Both the position numbers and the translations under genes were made by a program. 9,416 nt of DNA, taken from positions 1 to 9,416 of the forward strand of contig CAZUZD010000249.1 of the NCBI GenBank assembly GCA_964624465.1. Reading direction: 5' to 3'. Within the stretch, counting starts at the first letter, position 1. Each line of letters begins with the position of its first letter. Positions 6,611 to 9,416 of this stretch are shown here, in pieces. This DNA is from CAZUZD01 sp964624465. GTDB taxonomy: Bacteria; Planctomycetota; Planctomycetia; Isosphaerales; Isosphaeraceae. A model generated the notes under the pieces. That model was given only the letters and a program-made list of their open reading frames with translations. It had not been told where the DNA came from and searched no databases.

Positions 6611-7498
6611 TCAGGCGCGACGGCGGGTCGGCCTGGTGGGGGTTGCGATCAGGCCGCGGAGCACCCGCAAATTCACGACGTCGAGGTCCTCGTCGCCGAC
6701 GCGGCCCTTCGGCGTCTCGAGGATCATCCGGGCGTGTGCCAACCGGGGATCGTTGACGATGTGACCGAACGGCCCGAGCCCCAGGTGACCCAGGCCGATG
6801 CCAGCATGGCGATCGACCCGGCTGCCCAGGGGCTTGAGGCTGTCGTTGAGATGCCAGACCCGGACCCGCGCCAGTCCGACGGCGGCGTCCAGCTCCGTGA
6901 CCGTGGCATTGTACGCCTCGATCGGGTCCAGAGAATAGCCCGCCGCGAAAACGTGGCACGTGTCGACGCAGACGCTCAGCCGCTCGGGACTTGCGACCCG
7001 GGCCACGATCCCGCCCAGGTGCTCGAACCGGTGGCCCAGGCACGTCCCCTGGCCGGCCGTCGTCTCCAGCGCGATCCGGGTCGCGAAGCCCGCCGTGCGC
7101 CCGTGGATCACGTCGAGCGCCTGCGCGATCCGGTCCAGGCCGGCCGCCTCGCCGGTGCCCATGTGGGCGCCCGGGTGGGCGACCAGGTCGGGGATGCCGA
7201 GCGCCTCGGCCCGCTCCAGCTCGATGACCATCGCGTCGATCGACTTCTGCCAGAGGGCGTCGTCGGGGCTGGCCAGGTTGATCAGGTACGAGTTGTGCGC
7301 CACCGGGTCGGGCATGCCGGCCTCGGCCAGGGCGGCGCGGAAGGCGGCGACCTCGGCGTCGACCAGGGGCCGGGCCTTCCACTGGTTCGTGCTCTTGGTG
7401 AAGACCTGGACCGTGTCGTAGCCGGCCGCCCGGGCGGCGGCGACGGCGCGGTCGTGGCCGCCGGCGATCGACATGTGGGACCCGAACCGCACGGCCAT
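6611..7498 (-). CDS. nfo: Endonuclease IV (AP endonuclease, Nfo family)
   Basis: The protein has 295 residues. It is a zinc-dependent AP endonuclease of base excision repair that cleaves 5' to abasic sites. The start MAVRFGSHMSIAGGHD is the expected N-terminus (GSHxSxAGG), and a purine-rich GAGGGGG lies about 8-10 nt upstream of the ATG, so longer upstream extensions of the frame are not used. All nine metal ligands of E. coli Nfo are present at nearly identical numbers: H68 (VAHNS), H108 (VAHPG), E145 (ALETTAGQG), D179 and H182 (VDTCHVFAAGY), H216 (WHLNDS), D229 and H231 (RVDRHAGIG), E261 (LETPKG). The fold should be a TIM barrel. The tail (RGLIATPTRPTRRRA) is basic. nfo is first of a two-gene unit with ppk. 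Upstream it faces, divergently, a small membrane-anchored protein across a 151-nt spacer. Confidence 0.97.
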   Translation of the reverse strand: MAVRFGSHMSIAGGHDRAVAAARAAGYDTVQVFTKSTNQWKARPLVDAEVAAFRAALAEAGMPDPVAHNSYLINLASPDDALWQKSIDAMVIELERAEALGIPDLVAHPGAHMGTGEAAGLDRIAQALDVIHGRTAGFATRIALETTAGQGTCLGHRFEHLGGIVARVASPERLSVCVDTCHVFAAGYSLDPIEAYNATVTELDAAVGLARVRVWHLNDSLKPLGSRVDRHAGIGLGHLGLGPFGHIVNDPRLAHARMILETPKGRVGDEDLDVVNLRVLRGLIATPTRPTRRRA

Positions 7499-7569
7499 CC
7501 GCTCGACCCCCTCGCTGTTCCCTGGGACCACACGGCCGGGGAAGGAATCCCCCGTCCGGGCCGAACACC

Positions 7570-7599
7570 TTGCCGATCGGCAGGCGGCGGCCTTAGAAT
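7570..7599 (+). promoter_or_regulatory. Candidate sigma-70-type promoter with overlapping 12-bp palindrome
   Basis: TTGCCG (7570-7575) and TAGAAT (7594-7599) lie 18 nt apart. They match the -35 and -10 consensus at 4 of 6 and 5 of 6 positions, and TAGAAT is one of few AT-rich words in the spacer. Transcription would start near 7606 and leave a leader of about 44 nt before the ATG at 7650. The perfect palindrome TGCCGATCGGCA (7571-7582) overlaps the -35 box, a position typical of a repressor operator. Planctomycete promoters are poorly charted, so this is a plausible proposal only. Confidence 0.4.
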
Positions 7600-7601
7600 C
7601 C

Positions 7602-7611
7602 ATTGCAATTG
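7602..7611. repeat. AT-rich 10-mer ATTGCAATTG, copy in the nfo divergent spacer
   Basis: This is identical to 2726-2735 and in the same orientation. It lies three bases after the candidate -10 box, hence over the predicted transcription start of the unknown gene at 7650, and about 104 nt upstream of nfo on the other strand. Confidence 0.35.
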
Positions 7612-7649
7612 CCATCCCACGCCGCGCGCCGCCGTCCGAGGCCTCGGAC

Positions 7650-8117
7650 ATGCCGCTCCAGTACCTCTGGGCCACCCTGCTGCCCGTCTGCGGCCTCGCC
7701 GCCTGGCTGGTGCTGCGCCGGCCGATCCGCATGCTCTTCGAGGACCGCGACATCCTCCGAGCCCGGGCGCTGTTCCGGATCCGCCGCGAGGGGCTGGAGG
7801 CCCGGTTCCTCACCGAGCTGTCCCGCCGCGACCCGGTCGAGCGGCTCCGCTGGGAGGAGGCGCGCTGGGCCAACGAGGTCGTCTGGGCCCGCGACCGCCA
7901 GTCGCGCCGGCTGCTGGCCCTCATCGGCGTCCGGTTCGAGGCCGAGCCCGTCGAGGGGTTCGCCCCCGAGCCCGCCCGCCACGCCACCGCGCTGTTCGAG
8001 TACCACCGCGGTGCCTGGCGCACCGACGGCCGGCACATCGACGAACTCGGCCCCGACGAGGCCTTCCGCCGCCACCGCGAGTTCGAGCCCGTCGCCCCGC
8101 CCGGCCGCCGTCACTGA
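7650..8117 (+). CDS. Membrane-anchored protein of unknown function (155 aa)
   Basis: I do not recognise a family. The frame is open further upstream, but the ATG at 7650 is preferred. GAGG (7638-7641) lies 8 nt before it, and from here the protein begins with a clean hydrophobic helix (about residues 4-22, LQYLWATLLPVCGLAAWLVL) followed by positive charges (RRPIRM). That pattern suggests an N-in or uncleaved anchor topology. Residues about 31-92 are highly charged (EDRDILRARALFRIRREGLE, then DPVERLRWEEARWANEVVWARDRQSRR) and probably helical, possibly coiled coil. The C-terminal part contains FEYHRGAWRTDGRHIDELGPDEAFRRHREFEP, which looks like a small folded unit with a strand-like start. No catalytic motif is evident. 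The gene is divergent from nfo and convergent with the RraA-like gene, and a palindromic element begins 57 nt after its stop codon. It is probably a genuine lineage-restricted protein; no function is proposed. Confidence 0.7.
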   Translation: MPLQYLWATLLPVCGLAAWLVLRRPIRMLFEDRDILRARALFRIRREGLEARFLTELSRRDPVERLRWEEARWANEVVWARDRQSRRLLALIGVRFEAEPVEGFAPEPARHATALFEYHRGAWRTDGRHIDELGPDEAFRRHREFEPVAPPGRRH

Positions 8118-8174
8118 GCCAGGGGACCCATCCGGCCAGTCCACCGCCCCCCGTTCCCCGCTCGCGCCACTCCG

Positions 8175-8241
8175 GTAGGGTCCGCTGTGCGGACCGATCC
8201 GGTTGCCGGGTCGGGAGATCGGTCCGCACAGCGGACCCGAC
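8175..8241. repeat. Nested palindromic intergenic element, copy 2
   Basis: A perfect 22-bp inverted repeat (8178-8199 with 8217-8238) encloses a 17-nt spacer. Two further outer pairs (8175-8176 with 8240-8241) follow an A/G mismatch at 8177/8239. The arms hold the same nested units as copy 1 (GGTCCGCTGTGCGGACC and GGTCCGCACAGCGGACC). Here the stem is extended inward by GATC on both sides, so the spacer differs completely from copy 1. It lies between two convergent genes, 57 nt after the stop of the unknown + strand gene and 24 nt from the stop of the RraA-like gene. This suits a bidirectional terminator-like structure or a tolerated insertion site. Confidence 0.92.
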
Positions 8242-8265
8242 GGAAGCGGAAACCCGGCCTCGGCC

Positions 8266-8982
8266 TCACTCGTGGATCTTCGCCTTGGCCTGCGACCGCA
8301 GCGTGATGTAGCGCTCCAGGTCGAAGTCGTCGCGGCGGCACTCCTCCAGCAAGGGACGCTCCATCGCCTCGACCCGGCGGCAGGCCTCGGGCAGCCGCTC
8401 GGCCACGGCGTGCGGGATCAGGCAGACGCCGTGCTTGTCGGCGTGGATCAGGTCGCCGGGCCGGATGTCGACGCCCGCCAGCCGCACCGGCTTGCCGAAG
8501 TCGACCAGCCGCACGTAGGCGTGGCTCACACAGGGGTTGCGCCCGAAGAGGTGGAACCCCAGCGCCGCCACCTCGTCCAGGTCGCGCGGGCAGCCGTCGG
8601 TGATGTGCCCGACGCACCCGAGCTTGCGGTGGATCGTCGCGTTCACCTCGCCGAACTGCGCCCCCAGGCCCGACGGCACGTCCAGGTCCTGCCCCACGGC
8701 CACCTTCGGGCCGGGCTGGGCGGCCACGTACCGGAGGTAATCGCCGTTGAGGTCCGGACCGGCGCCGGCCTCGGCCGGCTTGTCGGCGCGGGTGACCGAG
8801 GTGACGGCGTAGCCGACCATCACGCCCAGGTCGGGCAGCAGGCAGCGGATCGGGTGCGGCAGGAACCCGACGTGGTGCTCGCGGACGCCGAACAGCTCGA
8901 TGGCGTTGGCGATCGTCGGCGAGTTGAACCGCCGCAGGGCCTCGATCGTCTCGGGCGGCAGGACGGGGTACGGTGACGACAT
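8266..8982 (-). CDS. RraA-like protein (HMG/oxaloacetate aldolase-decarboxylase superfamily)
   Basis: The protein has 238 residues. The family, often labelled demethylmenaquinone methyltransferase or RraA-like, includes class II 4-hydroxy-4-methyl-2-oxoglutarate aldolases and oxaloacetate decarboxylases, and RraA itself, which binds RNase E. Visible features are the N-terminal helix PPETIEALRRFNSPTIANAI (9-28) and the core GAQFGEVNATIHRKLGCVGH (107-126), matching the family's GE-x-A-x(6)-G-x-x-G pattern. TDGCPRDLDEV (128-138) contains the R-D pair (R133, D134) that binds substrate and Mg2+ in the aldolases. The strand RPGDLIHADKHGVCLIP (174-190) is the family's GD-x-x-x-AD-x-x-GV motif. The intact R-D pair favours a metal-dependent lyase over a pure RNase E inhibitor. 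The chain is longer than RraA (about 160 residues), with a helical C-terminal tail, as in many aldolase-like members. ATG at 8982 has GGAG 10 nt upstream. It lies downstream of the DUF1501 gene on the same strand. Substrate unknown. Confidence 0.9.
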   Translation of the reverse strand: MSSPYPVLPPETIEALRRFNSPTIANAIELFGVREHHVGFLPHPIRCLLPDLGVMVGYAVTSVTRADKPAEAGAGPDLNGDYLRYVAAQPGPKVAVGQDLDVPSGLGAQFGEVNATIHRKLGCVGHITDGCPRDLDEVAALGFHLFGRNPCVSHAYVRLVDFGKPVRLAGVDIRPGDLIHADKHGVCLIPHAVAERLPEACRRVEAMERPLLEECRRDDFDLERYITLRSQAKAKIHE

Positions 8983-9090
8983 GTCGACAGGGCTCCGGCA
9001 CGGTCGTGGAGAGGGTCGGCGCCGGGGCTGCCGCCACGGCCGCGGCAGTCTAACCGGGCCCGACCCGACCCACCAGGGCCGGCCCCGGCC

Positions 9091-9131
9091 GTCGCGGCTC
9101 AGGCGAGGATGCCGTGGGCGACCCGGCCGTG
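9091..9131. repeat. Direct repeat of a DUF1501 3' end, left copy (partner 9281-9321)
   Basis: These 41 nt match 9281-9321 at 37 positions and include the stop codon and the last codons of a DUF1501 gene read on the - strand. The few bases beyond the stop codon (9091-9098) are also nearly conserved. The two copies differ at four sites, so this is a diverged duplication rather than one sequence placed twice by the assembler. Confidence 0.85.
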
Positions 9132-9195
9132 CGCTTTCACGAAGACAAGCTGCGCCTGCTGCGCNNNNNNNNNNGACGTCGGTGAGGCGGAAGTC
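9099..9195 (-). pseudogene. Fragment of a second DUF1501 C-terminus, interrupted by a gap
   Basis: Read on the - strand, 9195-9175 encodes DFRLTDV and is identical over 21 nt to 9342-9322 of the intact neighbour. After the 10 N, 9164-9099 encodes AQQAQLVFVKA and then HGRVAHGILA followed by TGA. The expected family ending is DFRLTDV joined directly to HG-x-V-x-x-x-ILA, so 33 foreign bases (9132-9164) plus the unknown gap separate two otherwise adjacent pieces. Nothing resembling a DUF1501 gene extends upstream of DFRLTDV; the sequence there is the third palindrome. This is either a remnant of a tandemly duplicated gene end or a misassembly at the contig junction. Translation of this piece is unlikely. 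Confidence 0.55.
9165..9174. other. Assembly gap (10 N) next to the duplicated DUF1501 tail
   Basis: Ten N, the same length as the run at 368-377, suggest a default scaffolding placeholder of unknown true size. The right flank (9175-9195) duplicates 9322-9342 exactly and the left region duplicates 9281-9321, so the break probably arose because the repeat was hard to assemble. Confidence 0.85.
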
Positions 9196-9197
9196 TG

Positions 9198-9250
9198 GTA
9201 GGGTCCGCTGTGTGGACCGGGTCGGGACTGGTCCGCACAGCGGACCCTAC
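9198..9250. repeat. Nested palindromic intergenic element, copy 3
   Basis: A 21-bp inverted repeat (9198-9218 with 9230-9250) encloses an 11-nt spacer. One position differs from perfect pairing: T9213 opposite G9235, which would be a G-U pair in RNA. The left inner unit is GGTCCGCTGTGTGGACC and the right is GGTCCGCACAGCGGACC. Read from the DUF1501 gene on the - strand, it lies 38 nt after the stop codon, the same relation as copy 1 to its upstream gene. Five A follow on the + strand (9251-9255), so any T tract would precede rather than follow the hairpin for the DUF1501 transcript. The element abuts the broken duplicate DUF1501 tail (9175-9195) with only two bases between. Confidence 0.92.
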
Positions 9251-9280
9251 AAAAACGGGAACCAGCGATCGGCCCGACGG

Positions 9281-9321
9281 GTCGCGGTTCAGGCCAGGAT
9301 GCCGTGGGCGACCTGACCGTG
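9281..9321. repeat. Direct repeat of a DUF1501 3' end, right copy (partner 9091-9131)
   Basis: This is the copy belonging to the intact gene end. The homology with 9091-9131 covers the last ten or so codons, the stop codon and 8 nt beyond. Here the repeat continues uninterrupted into 9322-9342, whereas in the left copy the equivalent piece is displaced beyond 33 unrelated bases and the N run. Confidence 0.85.
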
Positions 9322-9416
9322 GACGTCGGTGAGGCGGAAGTCGCGGCCGGAGTAGCGGAACGTGAGCCGCTCGTGGTCCAGGCCGAGCAGGTGCAGGATG
9401 GTGGCGTGCAGGTCGT
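9289..9416 (-). CDS. DUF1501 domain-containing protein, C-terminal end (continues past the right edge)
   Basis: Only the last 41 codons and the TGA stop (9291-9289) are in the window. Read on the - strand, the end is DLHATILHLLGLDHERLTFR, then YSGRDFRLTDV, then HGQVAHGILA and stop. This is the highly characteristic C-terminus of planctomycete DUF1501 proteins, a large group of exported, sulfatase/alkaline-phosphatase-fold proteins (usually with a Tat signal) expanded in this phylum and often encoded beside DUF1549/DUF1553 cytochrome-type proteins. The metal-binding core and signal peptide are outside the window, so activity cannot be assessed. The gene reads towards the RraA-like gene, but palindrome copy 3 and the broken duplicate tail lie between, so co-transcription is doubtful. 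Confidence 0.88.
   Translation of the reverse strand, partial: DLHATILHLLGLDHERLTFRYSGRDFRLTDVHGQVAHGILA

Noticed and set aside
3399..6764. Open frame of 1121 codons on the + strand across the permease end and the whole of ppk
   Set aside because: It runs antisense to ppk and out of frame with the permease. Its translation is low-complexity Gly/Ala/Val/Arg/Asp-rich with no fold-like pattern. Long open frames opposite GC-rich genes are expected because stop codons are rare there; ppk has every family motif.
7473..7649. Upstream extension (59 codons) of the unknown membrane protein
   Set aside because: It would overlap the nfo start antisense, run through the promoter-like block, and bury the N-terminal hydrophobic helix behind a polar leader. 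The ATG at 7650 has a better ribosome binding site.
8111..9037. Open frame of 308 codons on the - strand over the RraA-like gene
   Set aside because: It is out of frame with the RraA-like motifs, runs through palindrome copy 2, and translates to Arg/Ala/Pro-rich sequence. The apparent VRTADPT peptide in several frames is merely the palindrome translated.
9251..9255. Run of five A after palindrome copy 3 as the T tract of a terminator
   Set aside because: For the DUF1501 transcript on the - strand this T run precedes the hairpin rather than following it, and no + strand gene ends just upstream, so it does not make a classical terminator.

Overview
The window is high-GC DNA with densely packed genes. 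Its gene content is a Gfo/Idh/MocA oxidoreductase, a secreted DUF1080 (3-keto-disaccharide hydrolase-like) protein, the tail of a DUF1501 protein, an RraA-like protein, PPK1 and endonuclease IV. That combination strongly suggests a planctomycete, probably Isosphaeraceae or Gemmataceae. This placement is inferred from family content and GC, not from a marker gene. Two runs of 10 N (368-377 and 9165-9174) look like scaffolding placeholders, so this is a draft assembly.

Left third, all on the + strand: the 3' part of a Gfo/Idh/MocA oxidoreductase (1-798, broken in frame by the first N run); a nested palindromic element (839-893); a secreted protein fusing a DUF1080 domain to a class I SAM methyltransferase domain (932-2359); a 63-residue two-helix membrane protein (2473-2664); and a 12-helix APC-superfamily amino acid permease (2812-4314). 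The oxidoreductase and the DUF1080 domain would fit a keto-sugar pathway (oxidation of a sugar, then cleavage of the 3-keto-glycoside), but this is inference from neighbourhood.

Centre, - strand: an endonuclease IV gene (nfo, 7498-6611) followed after 23 nt by polyphosphate kinase (ppk, 6587-4347). They probably form one transcription unit that runs convergently into the permease. A GC hairpin spans the permease stop codon. Upstream of nfo, a 151-nt divergent region carries a plausible sigma-70-type promoter, a perfect 12-bp palindrome and an AT-rich 10-mer that is also present upstream of the permease. It leads into a + strand membrane-anchored protein of unknown function (7650-8117).

Right end: a second palindromic element (8175-8241) lies between the convergent unknown gene and an RraA-like gene (8982-8266, -). 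Then come a broken duplicate of a DUF1501 3' end (9099-9195) interrupted by the second N run, a third palindromic element (9198-9250), and the true C-terminus of a DUF1501 protein running in from the right edge (9289-9416, -).

The most unusual items are the nested palindromes (three near-identical copies in 9.4 kb, each 24-57 nt after a gene's stop codon), the exported DUF1080-methyltransferase fusion, and the duplicated DUF1501 tail next to one palindrome. I see no CRISPR array, tRNA, rRNA, integrase, transposase or recognisable defence system.
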